Assembly: GCF_003073045.1 (NCBI RefSeq)
Contig: NC_037595.1
Location: forward strand, 15,846,252 to 15,910,251
Length of the DNA: 64,000 bases
Direction: 5' to 3'
DNA from: Pomacea canaliculata
Taxonomy: Eukaryota > Mollusca > Gastropoda > Architaenioglossa > Ampullariidae
Shown here piece after piece: positions 39,170 to 52,200 of the stretch; positions within the stretch are counted from its first letter, which is position 1, and each line of letters starts with the position of its first letter. A program made the position numbers and the translations under genes. A model generated the notes under the pieces. It worked only from the letters and a program-made list of their open reading frames with translations. It ran no database searches and was not told the DNA's origin.

Positions 39170-39340
39170 TCTAGGGGAAAGTAGCTGAAATTTAATCTTC
39201 ACTTGCGGAGGTAGAAGACGCCATATTGTATTTCCTTCCTCCTGTGTAGGAGATTCTCGAACTCTTCAATCTCGAGGTGTTCCTCCGACACTTCTCGTTT
39301 CGATTTTAGCTGACTTTCATTGCTTCGTTATTAGAGTATG
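39170..39340 (+). promoter_or_regulatory. Putative promoter / 5' UTR region of the zinc-finger gene
   Basis: This stretch upstream of the zinc-finger gene is richer in CG dinucleotides than its flanks and contains pyrimidine-rich motifs (TATTTCCTTCCTCCTG). The first coding exon has an acceptor upstream of its ATG (CTTGCAG near 40262-40268), so a noncoding first exon is expected here or nearby. Position-based inference. Confidence 0.3.
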
Positions 39341-39999
39341 AGAAATATGGAAGGAGCTTCACTCATTGAGAGGAGTGCTAGTGAAGATTTTCAGCAGAAA
39401 CGCGCTGTTCGGCATTGCAAATGGCGGACCCTGTCAATTGCACTACATGTATCAACCATTGTTTACAGCTCGACATCATTAAATGGTCTCAAGATAATCG
39501 TTAACAGTACTGCAAATGAGTTAGTGCATTTTCTATTTAGCAATAACCTGTATAAGTGTTGCATATTTATAAGATAAATGCTTCAGTTATTTCTGTTTTT
39601 TGCATAATTTACCTTCAGTAACCTTTCAATCTAAGTGATCATCGAGTAAGTGGAACGTTTTTCATCCTCCATTGTTAGTACTTTTTAGTAATTATAGTGA
39701 ATGGGGCCTTGTGAAATCTATTTAGAGTTTGATTAGGTGTCTTAGTAGTAGACATGTTGTGTGTTGCAGGCTAATTTGGTTGAGAGTTAAAGTTTTCTCT
39801 TGACAATTTATGTCCTGTGAAATACTTATTAAGCTTTTGAATTTATCTGCTAAGCCCTCAGTGCAGCAGAAAGTTATCATTAATTTATTTGATATTAACC
39901 AAAATTAGTAAGATATTCGTCTGTTACCCAGAGCATTTTGTTAAATATTTGTAGTGTTATTGCTCCTAACATTTCCCAAAATTCTAGTCCTTTATCACA

Positions 40000-40250
40000 C
40001 CATTTTGCAATATGTTACTCTTAGCTCTTGTTCTTGTTATTTGGCTCCTCTTTGTGTTTTCCATGTTTGATTTTATTCTGTTTAGTAGGTTGTTTATTCT
40101 TTCATAGTTCATATGCTATTTGTTTTCCTATCCCTTGTATGCTGTGCATGTTTCGTTTTCGTTTTTAAGCGCTAAGAGCATGCTCCTTAGGAGTGTGAGT
40201 ATGCACTTTACAATTTTGCATTTTTTATTATTATTAGTGTTTTTACTTTA
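40000..40250 (+). mobile_element. LINE 3' tail fragment
   Basis: The stretch ending GCTAAGAGCATGCTCC, GTGAGTATGCACTTTACA, then TTTATTATTATTAG matches the end of the fragment at 62285-62690 (GAGAGCATTC.., ATGAGTATGCACTATACA, TTATTATCATTATT). Confidence 0.65.
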
Positions 40251-40293
40251 ATTCATATTCACTTGCAGAGATGTTTATTCCATTCGCTAGGTC

Positions 40294-43200
40294 ATGCCAC
40301 AAGGACAAAAAGCAAAGCAAACAAGTGCCCATGGTGTCACTGGTGTGAAAGGTACTATTAGTCCATCTAGATTACTTTTTTAAATTCAGAAAGCTTTAGA
40401 AAAATAATTTTGATTAGATCATCAGTCCAGTGACATCAGTAGTCATTGTTAGTCACTATATATATATAGGCAGTCCTCGACTTACGTTGTTCCTTTCCCA
40501 TGTTGCGTCATCAACCAAATTTCGCTGTAAGTTTGAACATACGTACATAGTTTACATACTGCACGTAAATAACATACTGTAAGCACTTACCCTATCCTAA
40601 CACAGTAAATATGAAAAACACACATAAAATATGTTTAATAATAAAATGAAACACAAAGTTCGCATTACAATGTTTACGACGCAAAACCACGTAAGTCAAA
40701 ACAAGGCTTTATACAGTAAATGGGAGATGTGTCGTAACCACGAAACATCGTAACGCGGGGCTGACGTAACCTGAGGACTGCCTGTAATTAAATTTTTATA
40801 GTGACCAGCCATATGTTCTGGAATTGACTGCATAGGGATACCTTTAAAAAAAAAATCCTGCGCTACCAGTTACATAGGCAAAGACCGAAGCAATTAGAAG
40901 CAGAATAGCACATCTCTTCACTATATTTTACAAATGAAATTTAGTAATCCCAAGACAAGTCATCCTGAAGTCATCAGACATGTACTTGATATCTGTTGAA
41001 TTGGCTACAGGGAGGCCATACGATGATTTTCAGCTAATAGTGTTTTAATTTACGCCAGCAGAGACAAGATAGAGTACCAGTGCAGAATATTTTGACTACG
41101 TAGACCAGAAAAAGAAATGGCAATTAAAACTAGTAGCTTTACAAAAGGCCTACTATCAAGTATCATGAAGATTTGTGCTTGCAGGTAGCAGTCAACATGC
41201 AGGCAAGAGCAAGGTTATTTTTGAGGAAGAAAAAAGAAGTATGGCTGGTGCATCAAGCTCTAATGACACATCTGTGAGAAGCGCTAATAGCACAGAAACT
41301 GCCCCTTGCATCTTACAAACAGCTGAGGTGAAGACGGCTGCCATAAAAGTGGGTATTGGCATAGACACTGCAACCGTCACACCTGGAGGATCAGCCACTA
41401 CAAGAAAGAGGGGGAGGCCACGCAAAAATTTGGCTGGTCAGAGTCCAGAAGTTGGTGGAAAAGATGAAACTGCATCAAAACAGCCCAAGCTGATGGACAA
41501 ATCTTGTAATAGCAAAAATACATGTGCAATCACTGTAATACAGCATGAAGGGCCTTTAGAAAAAGGTACTGAATTAAAGCAGTTAAATCTGGAAGTCAGC
41601 GAAAAACAGGATGACAGACTTCAAAAAGCATTGGTCAGCGATGGTTTGGTGCCTCAAAACTCAGGTGAGCACAGCAGTAGTATTTTTTCATAAGCAGTTC
41701 ATTTAACCATTGTACAGAACAAATGTTGGATTTCTCAGCTGGCCTCTGCCATTTGTTTCTTCTTCACTTCTGGTATTTAGCATTTCTGATTGATGGAGTA
41801 TTTGGCACCTGTTGCTCTGTAATGACTAAACACTATGCAAAATTTAAGTGTCTGATTTCTAGTTGTCGGTTCCAACATCACTTGAGCTGTTGGGCCAATG
41901 AGTTGCAGACTCATTGTCAAGCCCATGTCTCTGAGGGCAAATAGTATATTGCAGAGATAACACAGTTTTTACCCTGCAGTGAGGCAGAAAATTTTTATTG
42001 TTCTGTGATGCTCTCTATATGATCCCATCTGTTGACATCAGGTCAAAACCATTTTACAAGAAATTTTGTCTGCTGACAGCTGTCTTTAGGAATCAAAATA
42101 TTCCAGCAGTCAAGTCTCACTCACCTGATCAGGCTGAGCCTGTCCATACAGAAGTAAACATGTGTAAGGATGCATTTACTCCACGTCGCAGTGGACGAGG
42201 TGTTGTGCCCAACCGACGCTTCCAGGATATGGAGGTAGACTTTGGTCGCAGGAAGATAAAAGAGGATATGCCAGGTATGCTTTGTGTTACTTTCTGTTTG
42301 TGGGCAGTAGCTAGAGAAGGCAAGATCTGTTGGCAAATAATTATCTTTTTAGGGTTGTATTTCTGATCTTGTTTTCAGCACAATAGATGACAGATGATTT
42401 GTTTTTAAATTATGGAATGGATAATTGGTTTACCTTTTTTTTTTTTTAAATCTTATCCTGTTTTTAATATTTTATTGAGAAAGAAATGGGAATGTTTGTT
42501 ATTCAAATAATGTCCCCTGAGTATGATAGAAATGGTGACTTTATACAATTTAAATTTTAATAAATATATTAAAAATAGATTGCTATTGTTACTGCTTACA
42601 GTATATCAGTAAAAAGTGACATGGCTAGTCTCATGTCATGACCTGTTTGTTATGATCGGTTGTCTTTTATGTCAATGTCTGTGTTGATGTCTTTCTGGTG
42701 TCTGTTCAAATATTAGTATGTTGAATATCTATGTTGCTTTTATTAGATGTCTCTATTGATATGTGCCAATTAGTGTGTGGGTATCTTTCATTGCCTGCTT
42801 CGCAGCCTTAGTTTTGTGAGGATTGTACCACCTGCTGCTCTGTGATGACTAAACACTGCGCAAAATTGAAGTGTCTGACATCTGTTTGTTGGCTCCAGTT
42901 GTTAAGCTGTTGAGCCTGCGACTGACCAGACACAGTGTCAAAACCAGATTTCTGAGGGCAGATAATAAAACCTTTAACCTATGAATCTTGCAATAACTGT
43001 TATTAAATAGTGTTTAGATTTATATATTCAGGTTACATTTCTTGAGTGTCTAAGATCATAGAATGATGTAAGTCAGTATTTACATTCCCAAGAGTTGGAG
43101 GATGCTTTGCTTGTATATTGCTGCCCCAAAAGGTAAACTTCTTTGTTAGTCCTATAAATGAACCATCTAGATCAGGCATGTTAAACTGAGGATGCCGGCA

Positions 43201-46200
43201 GGCAGCATGTTTGAAAAACCTGATTTAGGTAAATGTCAAGAATCTGATATCTCATGTAAAGGATATAACTGATCACTTTATCAGTAATAGTATATGACTT
43301 TGGTTTTTGTTTTTCAGATGATAAGAAACTTGGTAAACTTAAGTACAAGGTACAAGGAGGTGATAGTGTAACTTGTAAACCTGAAAGAGGGTAAGCAGAA
43401 AGTAATTATACATGCTTTTAAATGTGTGTATGTGCACGTTTATACATGTACAAGCATGTGCTCTGTAAGTCTGCTAGTCAGAAATGTAGTTGTACCACAT
43501 ATTATTATTATTTATATTTTTGTAGAAACTATTTAAAAATTATTTTTTTGTGGTGTTTATTCCCATCATATATTCCATTAAGTTCCAGTGTTGGTTTGAG
43601 CTAGCTAACCTGCCCATGTTCACTTGCACTTTCTTTGAGGCAATATGCCTCCTGTGTCCATTGAATCGTGTCTATTTAAAAAAAAAATCATTTTAAAATT
43701 GTAATAAGTTTAAAAAAAATTTATGTAGAAACGAAAGTAAATATTTTATTCTAGAATTCGTTTGATGCATATATTAACGCTAGAATTGTATTAGTGTTAG
43801 ATCTGTTATTGGACATGTCCACCTCACCTTCACCTTTGGTTTGAGTGGACATGCTTCAAGCAGTTTCTTGGGATTAGCCAATAGGAAAAGGTGTAATTAG
43901 TGGTGAGCAGCAAGAGTTGTCACCATAACATATCCAGTAACATTTAAGCAGAATTGGTTATCACCATGACATACCTCAGTGACATCTAGGCAGAATAACT
44001 AATCTCTATGATGTACCTAGTGACAGATATGCTGATTTCTTTATCAGCAATTATTTGGCTTCTTTTCTTATTAAGTTAGACCTCCAGGTTTTTTTTCAGG
44101 ACGGAACAGTTGTTGCAAATGCAGAGTACCCTATATTTTTCCTCCATTCATTCTTTTGCTGAGAAAACTCACACTAATTCATTTGGTGGCCAGCCACAGC
44201 TTGACATTTAAGATGTCTGATACTTGTTTTTCTTCCAGCACTTTGGCAAAGGTAGAAGAAGATTTTTCCATACCAAGAAATGTTAAAGCAGTGAATAAAA
44301 GAAAGCTGGCTGTATCCTCCAAAGCTGTCCAAGATACTTCTGTACTGACCGATTCAAAATCTGTGAGGCAAAATTCTGAAAGATCAGAGACCTTGTCAAG
44401 CCCTTCTAAAGCAAAAGAGGGTACTTTGGAGCAAAAACTTGGTTTGTTGTATGTTCATGTCTCTAAAAAGTCAGCTCAGGGCATCAGTCTTCTTGCAAGG
44501 AGCTCAGAAAAGAGTAAAACTTTGTTGCAGTCGAGTGATCTTAACAACACAGACGATGACCATGTTTCACACTCTGTGCAGTTGACGTCACCAGCACAAA
44601 TATCTCTCTTGAAAACAAACCAAGATATTTTGATAACTAGAACTCTTGGTGATGCCACTGATGTTCCTTTGGTCAAAGATAAGACACTTACCAGTGTGTC
44701 ACCTGGAAGGGTTGTTGTAAAAGATTGGAGAAGATAGTCACTTGTCACCAGATTCTTTGCCAGGCGCAGCAAAAATTTCCATCCAACCCAGGGAGATGAG
44801 GCAAAGTAGCAGTGCAAAGTCTGATCAGGTGGTCAGTCCTGGTGTAGGGCGGATCATTGTGACGGAAAAGAACGTTCCTGAAAAAGACGATTTGTTGATG
44901 TCTTACATGACAGTTGATCATAGCAAAACAATTCCAGTTATCATTGCTGAGCTACATAAAAATGCTGTTGAGTCGGTAGAAGATGCTGTAGAGACTGTTA
45001 ATCCAGTGCAACATCTACCTCCCCTTCCTTCATCGCAATGCACAGCTGCAGAACAGACCAAGGCATGCAGTCTTATAAAGGGGCCTCAGGGGAGAGTACC
45101 AGCGCATCGTTGCAGCAAGTTGTCTCTGAGGAAACATGCGGTGCAGAGACGGCTTGTGGTGAACTGCAACTCGTATCACAGCCATCCGAAGACAACCAGA
45201 CACACATTGTTATGTTATCTGGAGATTCAGCAGCACAGTCAGGTGTAGTTAAACAGCAGGGAAATCTACCAAAGGTGAGTTAACTACACTAAAATATAGC
45301 AAATATAACCTACCTTGTTAGATGGCATTGGTGAAGGTTACAAGTTTTACACATAATCTGCTTTGGGCAAAGATGCACTCACACAGTACATGTACAGTTT
45401 ACATGTGAGATAAATGGTAGACAGGATGAAGTCCCACAATACATGTATAGACTGCATATGGGATAAATGTCAGACATGATAAAGGAGAAGGCAAGACAAT
45501 AGGTACATGCTGGTTTTTATTATCAATGACACGTGGCAAAATGTTGCTTTGTAAGAATGGAAGGAGAGTATTCTAGTATTTTTTCAGCTTCACACTCAGC
45601 AGTGTACTGCTTCATTCTTCATTACAGGCATTAACTGCACACTGAGGTGTTATGTTATTCTTGAAAATAGCAGGCATTTTTAACAATGTGTTGTATTTTA
45701 CATAAAATAACACCCAGAGCAGGATAAGATGCATAAAATAATGTCCACCAGAGAAACTTACCAAAGGTGATCTCCTAACACTGTGTATAACACCCAGAGC
45801 TGAGTAACAGTGCTGTTTGTGTTTTTGAAGGAATCAGTGGAGGTAACTGACATGTCAGAGCCACATCAAGGACCAAGGGTACAAGAGGAAGTGGTCAACA
45901 TATGTAGTGTTGAAACAGACATTGCTCTTCCAGAACATTCAGACATGACTGGTCAATCATCACCCTCTGAAAATCAGCACACACAGCAGGAGGAAAAAAT
46001 AACCATTGCTGCTGCAGCTGAAAAAGATGAAGCTACTAATGTTCAAGCTGTCTCATCTACAGACAAGGTTAATGAAAGTGGTCCCACTTTCACAAATGCA
46101 CCATTTACTGGGAAAGCTTCAGTAACTAGAGAGAACAGCTCACCTCTAGCCACTTCATCCTATACAGATAGAAAGGGCATATCTTCTATTATAACATTGG

Positions 46201-49200
46201 GAAGCTCACAGAATAAGTTTTCTACCAGTGGTACCCAAACTCCTTACCATCGAAAAAGGTATTGGAAAGAGAGAGAGTGTGTGTATGTAGGGGGAGTCTT
46301 TATATTTCATAATTAAAGTGTTCCAACTAAATCATGACAGAGAAACACTGTGAATAACACAATTTTGATTTTTTCTTACTTAAGGTTAATCATGCAAAAA
46401 AAAGAAACAACCAAAACTGCATTTAGAAACTGAATCAATTTTCTGTTGTGTTACTTTGAAATACATATTCCAGTGAAGACAAAAATTGCGAAAGAGAAGA
46501 AATAAGTACTTGTAATTTCTAGTTCTTCAGGAGATTAGATGCAGATCTGTAGTTTTACATCTTTCTAGTAAATGAAAAGTAGGAGCTCTGTCAACGGAGT
46601 CGAATTGAGAAGAAATGCTGTCCCTTTTAAGAACAGGTTACTGTGCTGAAGATACTCTTCACGAGGTCATTTTTAGTGATTATTATGATTGTGGGTTTTT
46701 TAAAAACAAATTTAAGTCTTAGAATGTGTCATTGGGGTTGAGTTGATAGCATGAGAACAAAGACTCACATATGTATGACAAACATAATACACACAATTAG
46801 ATTAGCATCTATGTGAGAATGTATGTGAGGAGTACCTTGTTCTTTACTCAAATTTCTGAAGCAGTTTTCTCTTTCCCAATAGTCCTGCTGAAGGAAGTGT
46901 CATAACTATCCGTGTCCAACCACCCAGCATCAGCAGCCACTCGAGACCTGATGATCCACTGAGTTTGAAAAAAGAGAAAGAGGAGATGGAGCCTGTGGAG
47001 GTGGTTGTCAGGGATGATGGGCAGGAGGAGAGTAGCAGTGGGGGTAGTGGGGATGTGACAGAGGTCAGAGAGGTGAGCGCTACATTGTGGTAAATCTGCC
47101 CGAGGGGAGTACTGTCAAACAGCACATCATCCCTTCACGTGACAGGCTGGAGGTAGGCTCTTAACAGATATTCCTTTCCTGCTGCTGTTCTGCCTTGGCC
47201 AATAGCATCTTTGATTATTATCTCTGATATGAGGCAATTGTTTAGCTGTCTAACCACTTTTATTATAATCTCTGATTTGATACAACTGTGTAGCTTTTTT
47301 TAACCTCACTTAGTCCAGCCACAGATATGGCACATTAGGTTTATGATGATAGTCTCATAGAGTAAACTGTGTCCATGAATATATTGACAGTAAATTCTTG
47401 TCTGTAAATGTATGGCTGAAGCATATGTTCATTGTCATTAGATTCATGTATTGTATTATCATGTCATCTCTAGATTATGTATCTTAGTGTGGCTAGCAAG
47501 AATCCAGTTTGTTTTCTTATGGTTGGAATGAACCCTATCTCTTACTTTTATTTTAGGATGACCCATCTTACTACAGTGTTGATGAGGCAGGTGTGTTTAC
47601 CTGTGTTACTTGTGACTATAAGACGACAAAGAAAGCTAACTTCTACAAGCATAAACGCAAACATCTTGGTGAGTTGGTTGTAAAATCGTGTAAATAGACT
47701 CTTGCTATTGATTTTTTCTTCAGCTTTACCTGATGACATGACTTTAAGAATAACTCTAGTAGCAACTAAATTGACAGCCCATGAGTTCCTTCCCTTACTA
47801 AGAACCCCCAAAAAAGAATGATACCCTGGGAGACTTAGTGACTGGGAGCGCAGCACAGCATTGTCTGTAAAAGCAGCCTTTGCCATTCCCAAGGGTAAAA
47901 AGACTTTGTACACAGCATGATCACCGCTTTTATGTGACACCAAGAACCCTGTCTCACGGCAATCAGGTGATGCGCAGAAAGTCTGGTTTTGACTATATAG
48001 CCTGGCATAACACTCCCTGAGGTTCCTTGCAAGGGTATTGATCAGGAAGTGTCAGAGAAAGAACTGGCTTGCAAACACAGAGGAGTGGACCCAGGGTCAT
48101 TCTGACAGCTTCCCAGGCCTCAGCCTCTCCATCTATTCTCTATTCTCCTCTGTTCATTGTCATTGGGTAATTTTAAAGAAGGAATACGATTTTTAAGTAA
48201 ATTGTCTTTGCTACTTGCCCAATGATGTGATTATGATTCCTTCTCTCTTTGCCACTGTCCCCCATCTGTGACTGAAGAATAAAATGAGTCATCAGCAGAC
48301 TTGTGGGTAGAGTACAATGAGTGAGTACTCAAGGGGAGATAATTAACTACACATTACTTTCTTTACATCCATTCTTTTTGCTGTTTATTAGATCTTTTTC
48401 TCTCCCACTCCCTTTCCATGGTATCTGGTTGTGTGTACATTTGCATCCATAGAAACATTCAAGGATTTTATGTGTGTATTTAGCTATTGTTAAGACGGCG
48501 TTTGTACACTATTTCTATTGTAATTTTAGCATGGCTGTAGCTGCTGTGTACAGAGCGGTAAGTAACATACTGGTCTCTTGACATTTGCAGGCATCCGACC
48601 TCACAAGTGTGGTGTGTGCAATTACAGTGCTGCCACTAGCAGTAACCTCAAACGCCATATGGCTATCCATGCAGATCTGCGCAACTACAAGTGTAGCATT
48701 TGTAGCCTTAACTTTCGGCAAAAGATCCACCTTGAGCGACACATCAAGTACAGACATGAGGTACAGTTGCTTTGCTGGCTTAGCAGAATGTTAGAGCTTC
48801 TCATTCATTGGATAGCTTGTGTTTAATAGCTGTACTTTGGGCTCAAATTACTTGTCTTTGCTTATTGGAAAGGATGTAAAACAGCAATGTGAATTGTGCA
48901 CTTACATTGTCATGCCTATATAACTAAGTCATGTGCAGTGAATTGTATGCTTATATTATTCTACCTGTGCAAATGCAACTGGCTGACTGTAATATCTATG
49001 TTTAAGGTCAAAAGCAACTCCAGAAAATAGCAACTGTGGGTAGCTGTGGTTGAATTTGAGATAACAACAGACTTGGTACTTTGACATATAATGCATATGA
49101 TTTAGATATATTTTTGTCAAAAAAATGTACATTTTGATGACAAATAATAGTAAAACAACTTTTGTATGCTTGAAATGCTGGTTAAATACCCAGTACAAGA

Positions 49201-52200
49201 TGTAAACACTGTAAGTGGCTGTATTTAGTTCAACTTTAATTTTAAAAATTCGGTTTCTCAAAATAGCATTTTTTTTTTGGCTACAGTGTGTGTTCATTTG
49301 AAAAGGGTCCATACTGGTTGGGACAGACCTCCTGATACTTGTGTATGATTATTTCTTTGGGAAAGTAGATATTTGCCCATTTTTGACAAAAGTATCTGTG
49401 TACTAGCAGAGTGATTGGTTCTTGACAAAATCATGCATTGTCTCTTATGCCTTCTTGAAAGGGAGTTAGAAGGACCCTTGAAAAGCACATGAAATCTTCA
49501 TTTTCACTCTTGATGATGTGTGAAACTCATTTCACAGACTTACACATTGTCACAACTGCATGCATCTTGTTTGTAGGAGAAAAAGGTCAAGTGTCCACTG
49601 TGCGATTACATCTGTGCTAATGAGAACCCAGACCTGAAGGTGCACCTAAAGCGTAAACATGCATCGCAGGGAGATGGAACTGGGGCAGCTGCTGCCTTCA
49701 CCTGCAAGGAGTGTGGCATTGTCGCCATGAGCAAGCGTGACCTGCGACAGCATGCAAAGTTTCACACCAAAGGTCCAGAACTAAAGTTATTCTGTCAGGT
49801 ATGAAATAGCTTAATTCATTTCAGATGTGGATGGAAGTATCTCATCATCAGTGGAAAAATATTGCAAAATATTATGCATTGACTCAATTGATTTATCCTA
49901 GATTAGGTCCTCGTCCCTCACTGATATCTTGAAAATTACTTATATAAAATAAACAGATGTCATTTTTAGCAGTCTTTATGCTATATTTATTTCTCCTGAT
50001 GTAGCCACAGATTTACATTTTTTGCCCATGTGGATTGTATAATTATATACTAAACAGTTGTCTCCCAATGTGACCATAGATATGGAGCTTTACAGATGAA
50101 CATATGGATTGTATAAATAGATTGATCTAAATAGTTTTTGCCTAGTGTAGCCATAGAAGTGCAGTTGGTATACACATAGATTTTATGAATAGACTGATCT
50201 TAATAGATACTTCCTGATGTGGCCACAGATGTGCAGTTTTGTGACTGACTGCGAGAGTCGTTTGCGTCGCCACATGTTTATCCACACCAAGGAGAAGCCA
50301 TTTCAGTGTGGCATGTGTGACTATCGAGGCTCACAGAAAGAACATGTCCTTAGACACATGCGCTCTGTACACAACATTGAGATTGTCCGGAAACATCGGC
50401 CCCGAAAGGAGGGCCTGACTCACAGAGTGGGAGGTGAGGCTTCTCTATAAATGCATAAAAACATTCACCTGCATTTAAATCATATAGTATACATATGTAT
50501 AAAACATTCACCTGCATTTTAATCATATTGGGATAATGTGCATGAAGACATTCATATGTTAACAGCACATTTATTGGTGCAAAAAGGTGGAATTCCAATG
50601 CATCTTAGAAGTTTCTTCTTTTAGGTGAGGGAGAGACATCTGGACAGAGACCACTTGACAAGGCTGATTACTCATCAGATGAAAAAATCTTTGCTTGCAA
50701 TCACTGCACAATGAAATTTGCGAAGCTTATCAACCTGTATAAGCACCTTCACACGCAGGTGAGTCTTTGAGTGCAACAAAACTTGTGCAGAAAAGGTTTT
50801 GATAAAACCATACACAAACAAACCTGTGACAATGACAATAGTTGTTTATCCTTGTGGAAGTTATGCACCACTGGAGGTCTTCAGTAAAGGTCACCTCACA
50901 ATCATCACTTGCCCATTCAAAAACAGTATATAATAAAGAAGTTACATTTATTAGTATATGTAAAATATCAAAACAAATTAATAAAGCAGCTACTCATACA
51001 CTCATGTACAACAGTAATATATAGACAGACTGGTCACAGATCCAATTATCAGACAGTAAGTAGTAATATCCAACCAAATAAAAAAAATTAATGAAATAAC
51101 GAAGTAATGCGATGTAAACAGACTCATTTATGCTCTTGTTGTTGAGTCAGATTATTGAAATTCTTAATTTTATCAGAGATTTAAACTGCATTCCTCAATA
51201 AGTGTCTGATAAGATACTAGGTAGGCAGTAATGGTGACAGATGAGATACTGGATAGGCACTAATGTCTGCCAGAAAAGTCCTGTGCTCCACATGCATGGC
51301 TGAGTCTTGCAGAATGCCATAGTAGACAAGAGATCTTGATAATGCCTAGTGCACAGTAGCATTTGAGTATCATATTTCTTGTTTTATTCACACGTCAGTT
51401 GTACAATATATCTGTTGTCAGTTGCCATGTTCAAGAGGTCTGTGTCATGCTTGTTTTTAAGTCTTTTTTTTTTTGCCCCTCCATTTGACAGCACCGTGAC
51501 ATCATGCCTGCTGAACAAGGCTCAACTTTCAGTTGTGTGGTTTGTGATTTTCGCACATCCAGCAAAAAAAATCTGCTGGTACACATGCGGAAGCACAATA
51601 CGACTGACCAATCACCACCATCTCATGTCTATTCTTGTGTTCTTTGCCGCTACATGAATCCCAAACGACGCAACCTATTCCAGGCAAGACATTTTACAGA
51701 AGTTGTGCATTCTGTTGCTTTTGAGTACTGAGGTTTATTAATATTTATTTAAGAGACATTCTTCTAAGACAGTTGCCTTTTGTTTTATGCTTAAATTTTG
51801 CTTACAACAAGCATTTAGCATTTACATTACTTTGAGTCATGATGAGTAGAACAATAGGAGACAATATAACAACTATTTTTTGCCTACAGCATATGCGCAA
51901 GAAACATCATATTGAAATTATCTTGCGAGATGATGGTACAACGACCTGTTTTGTCACCAATGACACATTTAGCAGCACCAGTGTCAGTACGCTTCAACTT
52001 CAGAATCCTTCCAATGATGTTAGTGACCTGGTACTGGGGGAGGTCATCACCACAGTGTCACAGGTGAGTTTTTGTTCTGACATTAGTCATCCTGCTTTAA
52101 CCCCAGAGGGCTGATACTGTTTACAACACAGGGTTGATACTGACTGACTGCTACACAGGGCTGATATTCATTGTCTGTTGAACACTATTACAACAGTGGG

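Noticed and set aside
44717..45070. 354-base intron in zinc-finger exon 5
   Set aside because: It would restore the frame, but the acceptor lacks a pyrimidine tract and the middle stretch is open and protein-like for 120 codons, so single-base errors are preferred. Kept as an alternative in the findings.
48956..49312. 118-codon minus-strand frame inside the zinc-finger gene
   Set aside because: It is antisense intron sequence, hydrophobic and low complexity, with no family resemblance.
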